From positions 2,101,487-2,165,486 of the forward strand of contig NC_034009.1 of assembly GCF_000346465.2 (NCBI RefSeq): DNA of 64,000 nt, read 5' to 3'. Source of the DNA: Prunus persica (lineage: Eukaryota; Streptophyta; Magnoliopsida; Rosales; Rosaceae). How positions within the stretch are numbered: position 1 is the first letter of the stretch; every line of letters starts with the position of its first letter. Positions 10,774 to 22,480 of the stretch are shown here, piece by piece. The translations under genes were made by a program, and so were the position numbers. Below the pieces are notes generated by a model. It was not told the origin of the DNA, made no database searches, and saw nothing but the letters and a program-made list of their open reading frames with translations.

Positions 10774-11588
10774 TTTCATACATCTATTACTATCTGGAGC
10801 TGAGTTGTGGTGCAGTTGATGGACTAGGTGCCATTTCCATAAAGAACAAGCTTCTAGCTCAACTAAGTTTGGATTGCATAGGGAGGTAGCACTCGTTTCC
10901 TTAATAGATTTAGGATTGTTTGAGCTTGAGTTTACTTTTGCCTTCTTAACTTAGTGGATTGCCTTGTCGAAGTGATGACCTCCAGTTTTTCCCAATAATG
11001 GGTTTGTGGGTGAACATGTCTTGTGTTTTTATCTGAATTTTATGTCTAGCTTTATCATATTTATAATATCTGTGATGTTGATGAATGCTTACACACCATG
11101 CATCTTAGTTGTTGTTAGCACAAGAAGGCCTAGATTGACGGATCCTTTTGAGTGCTTAAGTTGTCACACAGTTATTTTCTAAACTTGCATGGGTTTGTGA
11201 TTTGTGTATTGCTTGTGTGCGCTGATCATTGTGTAATCTCTGGTGTGTGTCTAGTAACAGGCTAGTTATATAGTTGTTTGAAATACTTTGTGAGTCAGAT
11301 CCTCGAGCAGCTTGTTTAGTGTTTGAATTTACCACTTCCACCTAATTACCAATTTCAAAACTTCAGAACCATGTTAATGAAAGACTTAAAAGGTCGTCTT
11401 TTATCAACTATGCCTAGTGGGCCAATGGCGATATTTAATTGCAACATGTGATTAACATCTCAGCAACATGTGAAACCAATGGAGAGATGTGTATTAACGT
11501 AATAATCTAACAGTTGAATTGCTAAGATTAGAAATAATATTCCCAATATATATGTTTAGATCAGACTACTTCCAAGCCATATATCATC
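10774..11588. other. Intergenic upstream of SEO-A
   Basis: No gene is seen. Around 11365-11460 lie ATGTTAATGAAAGACTTAAA and GGCCAATGGCGATATTTAATTGC, related to words upstream of DUF247-1 (about 1120-1180) and upstream of SEO-B (about 22445). The SEO-B/C type promoter block with TATAAATAGGGC is not recognisable here, so SEO-A has a different proximal promoter. Confidence 0.45.
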
Positions 11589-14500
11589 ATGGATGTCCTA
11601 ACATTCAAAAAGCCAGTCTCTCAAGTAGATAGTAACAATAGCGTGGAGAACGCTGAAGCTGCTGATCAGAAGAGCCTGTTTGCCCGGACTGACACAGAAA
11701 TCTTGGAAGGCATTTATGCCACTCATGTTGTTTGCCATGAGCACGATGCCCTTAATGTTGATTCTCTTTTCTCCATCACTGAAAGCATCCTGAAGTGTTC
11801 GAAGCAGATCGTCGATCATATTGAGCAGATGGTATGTAAGCAAATATTACTTATTCTTTTTCAAGTAATGAATATCAAGTTACTGATGGTATCATATCAT
11901 GGCTCTTTGCTCATTGCTGTTGCTTTCTTTGGTTGTTCTTTGTCATTTGATCTTAATTCGCACAAAATATATACAATGTGTACGTATTTCATTTGGTTAA
12001 CATGTTGAACGTACAAATCCTCACGGAACCCATTGGAGAATTTGATCAAATATACTTCAAATCCTCAAAATCAATTGTCGGAAAAAGGAATTCAAATCTT
12101 GTCAAACAAGTTCCTTACATTTTTTTGTTTTTTGATTTAAATGTATTACAAATTATTCGGGTTAATCGGACTTGGGAATGTTTAGGAAAATTTACTAGAA
12201 GGGGGTTGTATTTCTTTGTACTTCTGAAGCTTCAATCTTACCTGTAATTGATTTGCTTGTGCCTTTGTTTGCAGACCCCCCGAGTAAATGCTGAAACCAT
12301 GGATGGAATAACTATCCCACCCAACTTCAGCACGACGTTGTGCATTCTCAAGTCCATTGTCCATGAGGTCATTATCTTTCATTATTATAGCTTATAAGTT
12401 AGTTTTCTTTTCTATTATTTAATTTCTTTTTCTAAATCGTTTGGCAAGAACAAGAAGAATTTCTAACTTGGGACATTATGAAATATAGATCAGAAGATAA
12501 ATAACACTGACTAAGAGAAAGAGATGAATAGATACATATATTCTTGATTCTTTACAATATTAAGTCCATCCATGTAAATACATTATATCTAATCATAGTA
12601 ATGAGATATGAAATTTCATGTGCCATGTAAGGCTCCAGATGAAAAGAATTCCCACGACGCCACGCTGAAAATACTTAGCAAGGTGCCAAAGTATTCATGG
12701 GAAGCGAAGGCTGTGCTGGCCCTGGCGTCTTTTTCTTTGGAATATGGAGAGTTCTGGCTCACTGCCCAGCATCAACGATCTGACCAACTTGCCAAGTCTG
12801 TGGCATGCCTTAAGGGAGTACCAGTCCTTCTCAAGCCCGAAAACCTCAAGCAACGAGGCAAATCAGTTGCTCAGCTCAACAATGTGATAATGTCCACGTT
12901 GGAGGTGATTGATTGCATCTTAGAATTGGAGAAGCTTTCCAGTATTTATAATGAGGTAAAGGAGTTGAGAGAAATCTTGACAAGTGCAAGGAAAGATATC
13001 TCAGTGAATGTCTATTGGTGTATCATTACAACTGTGGCTTGCGGCACTAACTTCACCCTTCTTACTAGTGATGAGTAAGTTTTCATCCATCTTCTCCATG
13101 CCAATACTTCATATGCGCTTAATTCATCTTATTCCAATGTCATCAAATTAGTCATACCTAGACTATATTCAAGTGACAGTGATTTACTTAATTAATGATC
13201 AACAGTTCAAATTGATAACCAAACAACAGAAGGCGTACCTTATAATTAAGTTAAACAAAAGAAAATTATATGACTGGTTTAATTCTTCCATTTCAGGGGG
13301 AAGTCACACGATCTTGTCCAGTATGCTCAAAAGATCACAATCATCCTTAAAAACCTTAAAGGACAGCTTAAGAGCTGCAATAAAGAAATAGGTGGGTTAC
13401 TTATTGAACATTTTACAAGGAAATGCATATATTAAAATATTTGTGAAGTTTCGTATGTTGTATTCTTCTCTATAAGGTCTTCATATATATATATATGTGT
13501 GTGTGTGTGTGAGAGAGTACATAGGCTTTTATAAGCGTGTATAAAACAAAGAAAGTAAGAAAGTCCTAGTTATTAAAAGATTATAAAAAGATCAGTTTAC
13601 TAAATTGATTAGGAAGCAAATCTCCTAAATTTCCTTGTTCTTGCAATATTGACAATTTCTTTTCTTTCTTTTTTCCTTCCTCATTTAATACAGAGAAGCT
13701 ACAGATCTACATGAAGTTAAAGCAGCTCTTTCAAATTCCTACTGAAATTATGGAGGCTATTAAGACCCTGATATTTTTCAAGGATGACATGAAGACGACC
13801 ATTTTTGATGGTTTTACTAAGAAACTGGTTTGCTCTCTCACGTTGCTTCTTAATTTGTATTTGGATCTTTGTCATGTGCTTGTTTTTCTTTGAACTTCAA
13901 CAAGGACAGAAGATGAACGAATTAGCAAGCTCCACATTTCCTTATCGCATGCATAAATTAATTTTTATCAGGTTCAGATCGACATCCTAAGGACAAAGAA
14001 TGTGTTATTGTTCATTTCGAGCTTAAACATATCTGACGGTTACATTTCGCTTCTCGAACCCATCCATGAGCTTACAAAAAAAAACGATGAGTATAAGATT
14101 GTTTGGATTCCAATTGCCGAGGAGTGGCATGAACAGCAGCAAATCAAGTTTCAGACCCTGCGAGATAAGATGCCATGGTATACAATAAACCAGACTAACG
14201 CGCACATATCAGGCATCAAGTACGTTAAGGAGGACTGGAACTTCAAGGGTAAGCCTATGCTGGTGGTGTTGAACAAAAAAAGTCAGCTTCAACATTCTAA
14301 CGCTCTCCACATGATTTCAATGTGGGGATGCAAAGCCTTGCCTTTCACACAGAAGAAACAAGAAGAGCTCTTACTTTCTCTCCATGATACTTGGTTTGCC
14401 GAGGTAGTAGGCGAAATTCACACATCTGTATCCAAATGGGTATGTAACTTCTTTTTGAACATGTACAAATTGGTGTTTTAGTTTATGTACCTCATGAAGG

Positions 14501-15457
14501 CGCTTACTTAATTGACACAAATTTCTGATTACATCTTGGCCCAACAGATGAAAGAGGAGAAGTACATTTTCTTCTATGGAGGGGATTCAGTATGGACGAA
14601 TGAGTTCAAGGAGAAAGCAATCAAGGTTATAAATGGTGACATCATAGAGAAATCAAATATTTCTATTGAGTTATACCATGTGAAGAAGGGGGCAAATAAT
14701 AGTGGAATGGTTGACAAATTTAGCACCTTCTGGGCCGCCATAGAAACCATGTTCCGCATCAAGGTTAGTAATAAGCAGTTGGACCACGTTGCACAAGACG
14801 TTCAGAAGCTACTTTCCTTAAAAAATGATAAGAGTGGATGGGCTGTTCTTCTCCACGGCCATAAAGTAGTGACCATTGGTGCTGGCTCGACAATCTCCAA
14901 GGCCCTGGAGCACTGTGACACATGGAATCAGCACGAAACAACAATAACAGTAGAGACGTTGGGAAATTGTTTCAATGCTGAGCATGAGAAGGAGAAGAAG
15001 AAGGAGTTTGAACAAACTGGTCACGTTTGCACCTGCTTTGACATCTCAAGCGCCGCCGGAAGCACTTTAGAGGACATGATATGCTACGAGTGTGGCAGTC
15101 TCATGGAGACTTTCATCAGCTATAAGTGTCACCATGTCAAGAAAAATGGTACGTATACAATGATAACTAAAAGTAATGTTATGTAAAGTGCGATCAATAT
15201 ATGTTGCACTTGCCATTATTCCCAATGCATTGCTCAAGAATTCTTTCTATTTATTTTTTGTTCTTTCGGCAGATGAGAGTCGCCAGATATTGCCTGCGTG
15301 GACTAAAGCATGGAATCTGACGATTTCTGAAGCTTCCGCAAAGCTAAAGCAACTGATGTTTGGTGATGGTCCTGTGCCATTGCACATGATCCTTGATGCT
15401 CTATCCCAATTTGGGAGTGATTATGGGAGGGCCAAAATCAATTCTAGTTGGGTATAA
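11589..15457 (+). pseudogene. SEO: SEO-A, sieve element occlusion gene with damaged intron 2
   Basis: SEO proteins are the phloem P-proteins that form filaments in sieve elements and plug them after wounding. Exons by eye, matched to SEO-B: 11589-11831, 12275-12367, 12620-13074, 13297-13391, 13694-13827, 13972-14439, 14548-15148 and 15273-15457. All phases agree. The N-terminal SEO domain (ATLKILSKVPKYSWEAKAVL), the thioredoxin-like centre (YKIVWIPIAEEW, MPWYTINQ) and the C-terminal Cys region (CTCFDISSAAGSTLEDMICY) are all present. Intron 2 is the problem: where SEO-B has CAG before exon 3, this copy has CAT (12617-12619), and the donor is GTCATT instead of GTAATT. Retaining the intron meets TAA within ten codons; the nearby alternative AGs give early stops. 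Exon 8 adds about 60 residues absent from SEO-B and not recognised. It is probably non-functional or misspliced, though coding conservation is otherwise good. Confidence 0.8.
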
Positions 15458-15530
15458 TCACATTTGTTTAAAAAATTGAGTGTTCGGCAAAAATTTAAAA
15501 CCACTTAAAATAGGTATTAAAATCACTTAC

Positions 15531-15890
15531 CCTCTGTTTGGATGGAGGAAAATAATTGGGATTTAGTTAAAAGTCAAGAATTGAAGAGGATAATTTGATA
15601 TTTCCATTGTGTGGCAACTTAAAGCACGGAACTTATTAAATGACGTGCAAAAAATTTTGTGAAAATTGGGGATAAAGATTTCAAAGTTTAAATTCCTCCA
15701 AAAGAGGCATCATTTCACAATTTCTATTGAGAATGAATTCGTTTTCCAAGTAATTTTTGTCAATTACAAAATTCGACATTCATAAATCCAAACACTGAAA
15801 TTATTAAGTGCCAAAAATTTAAACCATAGAGATCTAAATTCCGTCATTTTAAAATTTTATGCAATTTTAAGGAAAATGGGAATCACTTAC
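15531..15890. mobile_element. MITE copy 1 (right terminus eroded)
   Basis: The left end CCCTCTGTTTGGATGGAGGA and the interior match the MITE at 22807-23182 along most of its length, for example GAGATCTAAATTCCG near 15829. The complementary right terminus present in copy 2 is replaced here by unrelated bases. It lies just 3' of SEO-A. Confidence 0.75.
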
Positions 15891-15926
15891 GGCCTTTTAA
15901 TGAAACTTTAACTATACCAATATTAT

Positions 15927-16029
15927 GCCTATTATTTTTACAATTTGGCTAAAAAAACCTATCCCTACAATCTATGTTGCCTATTATTTTTACAATATGG
16001 CTAAAAAACCTATCCCTACAATCTATGTT
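15927..16029. repeat. Two-copy 52-bp tandem duplication
   Basis: Two adjacent units starting GCCTATTATTTTTACAAT and ending CCTACAATCTATGTT differ by one substitution and one A-run length change. The duplication is recent and non-coding. Confidence 0.9.
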
Positions 16030-17280
16030 GTACAGTATAAAAGCACTTCTATGTTGGTAGCCAAGCAATAAATCGATTCTATGTAAAAGCGCTACTAACA
16101 TAAAGTGATTATGCTAAAATCTAATGAGTAAAATCACTTCTACAGAAACACTCCCAAAAGAAATTTGATTTGACCAAAATTTTCCTGAACTTCAAACCAG
16201 TTAGCCATTGGAAGATTTACACTCTAAGTAATCCTAACCGCCAAGAATAAGGATCCATACTTAAATAAGGTTAATGGCAGTATATAAAGAAGATTGAAAG
16301 TTAAAGAAATTCTCTCCGCACAATTCATCTCAAAAGATATAAACTGTTCACCATTGATCCCTATACAGATTCCAAACATATTTCAAACCCAGCTTTCAGA
16401 AATTTCTATGGACCAATTCCAACACATTTTTAACCATTGAAGATTGCCCTGCCACTTGCTGATTTGATTTCCAATTGGCGTACCATTTGAGTTGTGAGTT
16501 GTGATTCTGCTTAATTTCTTGCTGCAACCACTAGCGATCATTCCTAACCCTAGCCGCACTCTTACTCCCTCTCTCCGAAATTAAAAAAAACTCAATAGAA
16601 GGGGATGAAGAAGAAGAGTCACTACCCCTCCTCTCTGCTCGTCTCCTCTCCTCTTCTCTTTCATTTTGTTTTTGGGAAGTGAATAAGTCCCTTGAGCGTT
16701 TTGAATATGCCTTTTATAGTGATTTCTTTTAGGTCATGCTCACATTGAAGTTCTCCATCATCTCTTCCTGCAATCTACCCAATTATTTGTCGTTGTCATT
16801 ATTGTTTTTTTGTTTTTTGTGTTTTTTCTGGTTGTCGTCATTATTGTTGGATTGGCATATTTGTTCAATGTCATGCGTAATTATGAGCTGCTACATTCAT
16901 AAGAATAGGGACATCTGCATATAATGTGAAACCCAATGAATAGTAAAACTGTGAGCCGAACTTAAAAGCCTAGTGAAAACCAGTAAAATAATTAAGACAC
17001 ATAGTAGAAAATTAATTTGTATTAAATTAAATTGATTACTAGCTAATGTAATTTTAGGGATAAAAGTGGTAATTATGCGCGTATCACAATTGCGGTTAAA
17101 AAAAGGCGAAAAAAACAAATTTTCTGAGAGCAAACCTAACAATAGAACCACAATACAAATTTTTTGAAAAGTGCAAGTACTTAGTTGAACAAACATGTGA
17201 TCAAAGGTAGAATGAGAAAATAAAGAGGAAATAACACCACTCCGAACGAAAATGCTGGCTTCATTTTCAAATAAATTATT
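16030..17280. other. Intergenic, no gene recognised
   Basis: AT-rich sequence with pyrimidine-rich runs at 16560-16680. Short frames here carry no recognisable domain. No splice-consistent gene could be built. Confidence 0.4.
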
Positions 17281-17284
17281 TTGA

Positions 17285-17400
17285 TTCTGTTCAGATCGGA
17301 CTTATTTATTCCCAACTCTACGACTTGCACAAGTAGGAAAGTCGTCCACCGCCATCGACTTTGTTACTGCCAACGTCATCTTTAACTACGTCACTATTTT
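17285..17400 (-). repeat. Inverted copy of the SEO upstream module
   Basis: Read on the minus strand this gives AGTGACGTAGTTAAAGATG, GGCAGTAACAAAGTCGATGG, ACGACTTTCCTACTTGTGCA and GTCGTAGAGTT, then GATCTGAACAGAATC. This follows the order of the module at 22230-22400. It is the only copy found in reverse orientation and has no gene directly next to it. Confidence 0.75.
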
Positions 17401-18343
17401 TTGTTTTTATTTTCTGTCAAAATACAAATTTTTTTTATTGTCGTGGTCAATGTCCAAATAGTCTACTTTGTTAACGTGCAGATCCCATCGAGAATGAAAT
17501 GTCGTTTTATATATAATGAATCCGGTGCTTGCCACGTTTTGGTTATTGCGGACATCACGTCATTATACTTTGCTAGAATTATTTAAACTCCACATTTTTC
17601 TTTGTATACCTCATATTTTAAGTTCATCTTAATTTTTAATTTAAATTTTCACAATTTCTAAAAAAATTCCACTATCTTTCCAAACTACTCTTAAATACAC
17701 ACCTATCAAAAACAAAAACAAAATCATCAATCTCATGCCCGACACCTCGCTATTTTGTCCCTAATCACTTTTAGTTCACTTCAACCTCACATTATTTAAA
17801 AAAATAAAAATATTATTGTCAAATGTGTAGTAGCATTATTTTATTATTATTATTATTATTATTAAGTTGCAGTAGACGTTTTGATTTTATGTTATTTATT
17901 ATTAAAATTCCAAGGAGGTTTTGGTTTTATTTCCAGCAATCACACTTCATAGTCACCAGAGCTTTTAATTTTGTATAAGCAATCACACTTTTGCATGTGG
18001 CCATCCTGACTTCAGCCTTTCACATACTCTTCAAGATATCTAAGCCAATTCATCAAAGACAAAGAAACTCAAATTGACATTTTTGTTTTTTTCAAGGGCA
18101 GGGAAAGACAAGAGTTAGATTCAATCATGCCAACATTACTCAAATAGTTAACAATACATAAACACCCAACATCAAGAACATTCATTATAATATCACGTAT
18201 AATATAGTGTTCACGAAATTTAGTTAAATAAATCTCTGTAAAAGGCCCCTAAGAAACCCTTTACCTCGTTTTCAAAGCTAATTCCAAATTACGAAAACAC
18301 ACAAGCTAGGACCTCTTACTCCTCCAGAAATTCTATCACCACT

Positions 18344-18345
<2 letters not shown>
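17401..18345. other. Intergenic, no gene recognised
   Basis: AT-rich DNA with a short (ATT)n run near 17840-17865. No coding or RNA feature is supported. Confidence 0.4.

Positions 18346-18400
<55 letters not shown>
18346..18400. repeat. (CT)n microsatellite
   Basis: An almost uninterrupted CT run of about 55 bases, followed by TTACTTTGCATGCGTTGCATG. Confidence 0.95.
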
Positions 18401-18402
<2 letters not shown>

Positions 18403-18879
18403 TTTGCATGCGTTGCATGCAATGTGCAACCTCAAATACTACACAGGGTGTGTGTTTTCAAAAAACAAAAAAAACAAAAAAAAAAAGCAGCAACGGAGGG
18501 ACCTATTTATACTAGAAGAGGTTGGTTGCTACTAGCTCCCTTGTTGGGCTAAGAACTGGCAGCAACTATTAAACAACTAAAAGAGAACACGTGTACTTAT
18601 TCTCCAACGAAACACAAATATCTATTATATTTAAAGACTACGGGCCTGTTTGGTAACATTTTCGGAGAATATTTTGAATGTTTTCTGAGATTGAGATCGA
18701 TAAGACTGATACCTTGTAGAATTTTGAATTCTTGTATATTGTAAGGATTATAATATTTATATTATATTTGTACAATAAAGATATAAACGGCCTTAAATGG
18801 TAGTAATTACAAATATTTGTTGAGCAAATCAACTATGGTGATTGAGAAGAATCGTATTCTTCTCCCTTGATGACTGTGT

Positions 18880-19090
18880 GTGTGCGTTAACACTCTTTAT
18901 GATTTGAAACATGCTCCTCAAGCCTGGAATGCCAAATTTACTGGATATCTCCCTTCCCTTGATTTTAAAGCATCTCACTCTCACCCTAGTCTTTTTGTGA
19001 AGAAATCTGGAAATTATGTGGAAATATTATTGCTTTATGTGGATAAGGTCATCCTTGGTTCTAATCAAGTTCTTGTTCATATTTTTGTTG
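18880..19090 (+). pseudogene. Ty1/copia reverse transcriptase fragment
   Basis: The frame reads NTLYDLKHAPQAWNAKF, then HPSLFVKKSGN, then ILLLYVDKVIL. This is the copia reverse transcriptase block where the usual text is SLYGLKQAPRAW and LLLYVDDIIL. The second catalytic Asp of YVDD is Lys here, so the enzyme would be inactive. Only about 65 residues remain and no LTRs could be paired with it. Confidence 0.85.
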
Positions 19091-19249
19091 ATAATTTGAG
19101 TGCAACTGTGGTGGCTCCATTGGTTTTTGGTTGTTGTTTGTTTGCAGTTTTCTTATTTTGTAATAATTGTATTTTCTTTTTGAGGTGGGTATTTGATTGT
19201 TTTTTTAGTCTCTTCACATTTTTGTACTTGTGAGAGTTTAAAAGTTGTA

Positions 19250-19490
19250 GTTGTATTGGTAGATTTGGGCCCTGCGATTTATGTCTGGTTTGTTCAGGCA
19301 TGCGGCTTTTATGCTGAAATTTCTCTGGCCTTTTGTGGCCTATATCTTGATTAACCCTGCGTGGTTTTTATGCTTTCATATTTGTATTACCCTTTTGTGA
19401 GTATTTGTTGTGATTGATGGTCTTTATGCTTAATTTATTAATAAAATTATCATTTTTCTCTATCAAAATTAATGATAATAATAATAAAAA
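19250..19490 (+). mobile_element. Possible LINE 3'-UTR tail
   Basis: The layout ATGCTTAATTTATTAATAAAATTATC followed by TTTCTCTATCAAAATTAATG and A-rich repeats resembles 3' ends of plant L1-type LINEs, which end in an AATAAA-like signal and a simple tail. There is no coding part, so this is weak. Confidence 0.3.
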
Positions 19491-19552
19491 GTTTGACATC
19501 ATACAAAACTAAGGGTTCATCAAAAGTCGCCCTTGAAGTCTTTAATTAATAA

Positions 19553-20110
19553 CTAGCCCCTTGACACATGCTCACGCATGTGCCAATTGGTTTTCTTTTT
19601 CTTTTTTATTTTATTTTTAGAATTAATAAAAGATAACAGGGTAGTTATGTTCCATCAAAGTAGGACCTATTATCTTATTTTGTTTTTAATTTTAATTTTT
19701 TTAATATTAAAAAATGTGAATTTACTATATTATCCTCATTTAATTAATAATTTCAATTCTTAATGTTTGAATTAACAAAGGGCATTTTCTGGTATTTTGA
19801 ATGTTTCAGCATTCTCTGCCTTTTGCTTTACTAGCCTCTCTGCACGCGCTTCCGCGCTTGCGAGAGGTTTTTAAAAAAAAAATAAGTAAATTTATTTTAG
19901 AATTAAAAAAGATAATGGGTAGTTGTGTTCCATAAAAATAGGATCCATTATCTGCTTTTTCTTTTTCTTTTAATTTTTTTAAATATGAAAAGTGTGAATT
20001 TACCATATTATCCTCATTTAATTAATAATTTGAATTCTTAATGTTTGCATTAACCAAGGGCATTTTCTGGTATTTTGAATGTTTCACCATTCTCTGCCTT
20101 TTGCTTTATA
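19553..20110. repeat. Two-copy ~278-bp tandem repeat with different hairpins
   Basis: Units begin CTAGCC at 19553 and 19831 and share long stretches such as CATATTATCCTCATTTAATT-like and TTCTGGTATTTTGAATGTTT. Near each start is a hairpin at the same place but with different stems: CACATGC/GCATGTG at about 19568-19587 and CCTCTC...GCGC/GCGC...GAGAGG at about 19835-19866. It may be a non-autonomous Helitron-type repeat, but no diagnostic terminus was proven. Confidence 0.6.
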
Positions 20111-20629
20111 TATATAGATATATATAGATTAAGGGTTTTCAAGGTTAACAGAATGTGATGTTAGATTAACGTACAGATGGAAAGAAATTGAAGTGTATTA
20201 TTGGGTTGTTGGCTTCAACTTTAACAATTTTGTTTGTATATATTGTTGAGAGTGTTTGTCCCACATTAAAATATTATTAGACCTAATTTAGAGTGAAACC
20301 TCAACTTCCAAGATATATGTGTGCAGATCCGATCAAGAATGTACATGCTAGATGCTGCACTGCACAAGTCAAGAAGCCATATGATATGAGCAAACTAAAC
20401 GACAGCACTGCTTATATGTATTAATAACCTCGATGAATACACCACCGACTTCAATTGAAGTGTTATATTGATGTTTTTTATTATACTGTTGAAGTTCTCT
20501 ATGATAAATAAAATAAAATAAAAATCTTTGAAAAAGTCGCCTGTTAAAAGGTTCAAGTCTTTAACAAAAGTTCTCAAATTTTGAAAATTACGCTTTTCTG
20601 GATATTGAGTGAAATAAAAAATAAATAAA

Positions 20630-20830
20630 AATAGTGACGTAGGGCATAACGAAGTCGATGATGACTTTGTATATACAAGTAGGAATATATTTTACGATCT
20701 TTTGATCGGATCTGCACAGAAAAAGAATAAATTGTTTTAGTTTGAGGAAGCCACAATTTCTTTTGGCAAGTATACTTACTATTAAAGCATAATTAACAAG
20801 ACTTCGAAGGTATACGACTTTAGATAAGAT
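20630..20830 (+). repeat. SEO upstream module copy
   Basis: The order is GTGACGTAGGGCATAACGA, GATGATGACTTTGTATATA, TTTTGATCGGATCTGCACAG, TTGTTTTAGTTTGAGG and CCACAATTTCTTTTGGCA. It corresponds to the copies at 22230 and 29155. There is no SEO coding sequence within 2 kb downstream, so this may mark a lost gene copy. Confidence 0.75.
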
Positions 20831-21229
20831 TATGATTAGTTGGAATGCTTAATTGGAGAAAATAATCATAACATGGGAACATGTTAAAATGCTTTTGGGT
20901 TCCTTCTCAATGCTAACGTGAAGAATCAAAGTATTTTTATTTGCAGAAGTACTGGTGAATTACATACCTATAAGACAGACTGGAACCCTTTAAGGAGAGA
21001 AGCTTCCCTAGTCCTGTTGGTTGGCCTTTCTAGTCTCAATCCTGTTGCAGTTCAATCTTGGATATTTAAGTTGTGTTCTTATCATCAAAGACTTCATTTA
21101 GAAAAAGAATAAAAATAGACTTTGTTAGAGAACTTAGACAATAAATAATTACAAAACTATTCTTTCTATAAAAAATTTACTCATTTTGATTAGGTTTTAT
21201 TAGCTTTCTTACTCTACACACATATGTAA
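20831..21229. other. Intergenic, no gene recognised
   Basis: AT-rich, with no convincing frame. Part of it (CGAAGGTATACGACTTTAGATAA near 20804) matches 29346 (GAAAGGTCTACGACTTTGGATAA), so the module homology extends slightly into this stretch. Confidence 0.4.
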
Positions 21230-21244
21230 CATTATATATACCTT

Positions 21245-21436
21245 GCCAACAGGGTTGGTTCAGTTGGTAAGAATTATGTACTGTGTGTCGCCTCACCAGT
21301 GTTCGAGTCCCGTTGTCAGTTGTTTCGTGTTGGTGGGTAATCTGTAAATCCGAAAAGGTCTAGGATTTGCCCTGGTGTGCGGGGTAGACTCTCCCTCCCC
21401 TAAACTTTTTCTTACACAAAAAATATAATAAAAAAC
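21245..21436 (+). mobile_element. tRNA-derived SINE with 15-bp target duplication
   Basis: The box-A-like TTGGTTCAGTTGGTAAG and box-B-like GTTCGAGTCCC are spaced as in a tRNA promoter. The body runs through GATTTGCCCTGGTGTGCGG to an A-rich end. A perfect 15-bp duplication CATTATATATACCTT flanks it (21230-21244 and 21437-21451). It resembles the Au-type SINEs of plants. No tRNA cloverleaf is complete, so this is not a tRNA gene. Confidence 0.9.
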
Positions 21437-21451
21437 CATTATATATACCTT

Positions 21452-22229
21452 CTTATGGGGTGGAATGAATATTCAAAAATTTCTCAAATATTTTAGTTGT
21501 TATTTACACTCGTGACCCCTAAAATTTTTCATGTTTTCACAAATTCTTGACATTTCGGAAATTACATAAACACACCATAATTTTCAGATAAAACCCCTTA
21601 ATTATAAATGTTGACTTTCCAATTAACTTATTTTCCAATCTTGTGCCAGATTTCATTAGGTTTCAATAAATTCATCCTGCTCCTCCTCATCTGTAAACCT
21701 CTTTTTCCTTTTATTTTCCACCAAAATATCTTTACCATTACCATGATCTGCTTGAACTAGTACTTGGTGGATCACACCATTTAGCTTATGAGATCTATAC
21801 GTAAAATTACAATTTCTTCTATAAATCCATCGTTTCTTATATCTTATATATGCAGACACATATAAATCATAAAATAAAAAAAAGTGCATGCAAAAATGCC
21901 CAGTTAATATCCTATATTCTATTATTTTATTCAATTTCTACTTCTCATGCTTCTACGAACATATGTGTACTGGAATTTCTGACTTTCCCCGCATTTACTA
22001 ACACATAGAAATAAAAAACTAAGTGGGCAACCTTAAAATCTATAATTGAATGCCCTCAAAATTGAGAATAAGATCAACTAGGAGGGAGTAGTTGATCCAA
22101 TTCAAATACCTTGATTCCCTTATCGAAATTACCCTATTCATGACTTATGTCATTCCTGATAAGTAAATAAAACGCAACTTTGGAGTCCTCTTACCAACCA
22201 TATGCACGTCACATGATCGCTTTTGTTCA
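21452..22229. other. Intergenic, no gene recognised
   Basis: AT-rich; no coding, RNA or mobile feature is supported. Confidence 0.4.
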
Positions 22230-22480
22230 AACAAATAGTGACGTGAGGCAGTAACAAAATGGATGACGTTGAACGACTTTGTCACTTGTGCAAAGTCATG
22301 GAGTTGAGTATATATAATACAAGTCGAAGTATATATTTGACAACCTTCGATTGGATCTGCACAAAAAAGAATAAAATACTTCAGTTTGAAGCCACAATTT
22401 CTTTCTGTACATATATACACTAATTAATGATATTCCATATAACATGCACTACGTTGATGAAAGACTTAAACACAACTTTG
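22230..22480 (+). repeat. SEO upstream module copy
   Basis: The most complete copy. It contains AGTGACGTGAGGCAGTAACA, GACGTTGAACGACTTTGTCA, TTGTGCAAAGTCATGGAGTT, GATTGGATCTGCACAAAAAA, CTTCAGTTTGAAGCCACAAT and TTGATGAAAGACTTAAACAC. It ends about 1 kb upstream of the SEO-B start codon, with a MITE in between. Confidence 0.8.

Noticed and set aside
21245..21330. tRNA gene
   Set aside because: Only the promoter boxes fit. The acceptor stem does not pair, and the element continues into a SINE body with a target duplication.
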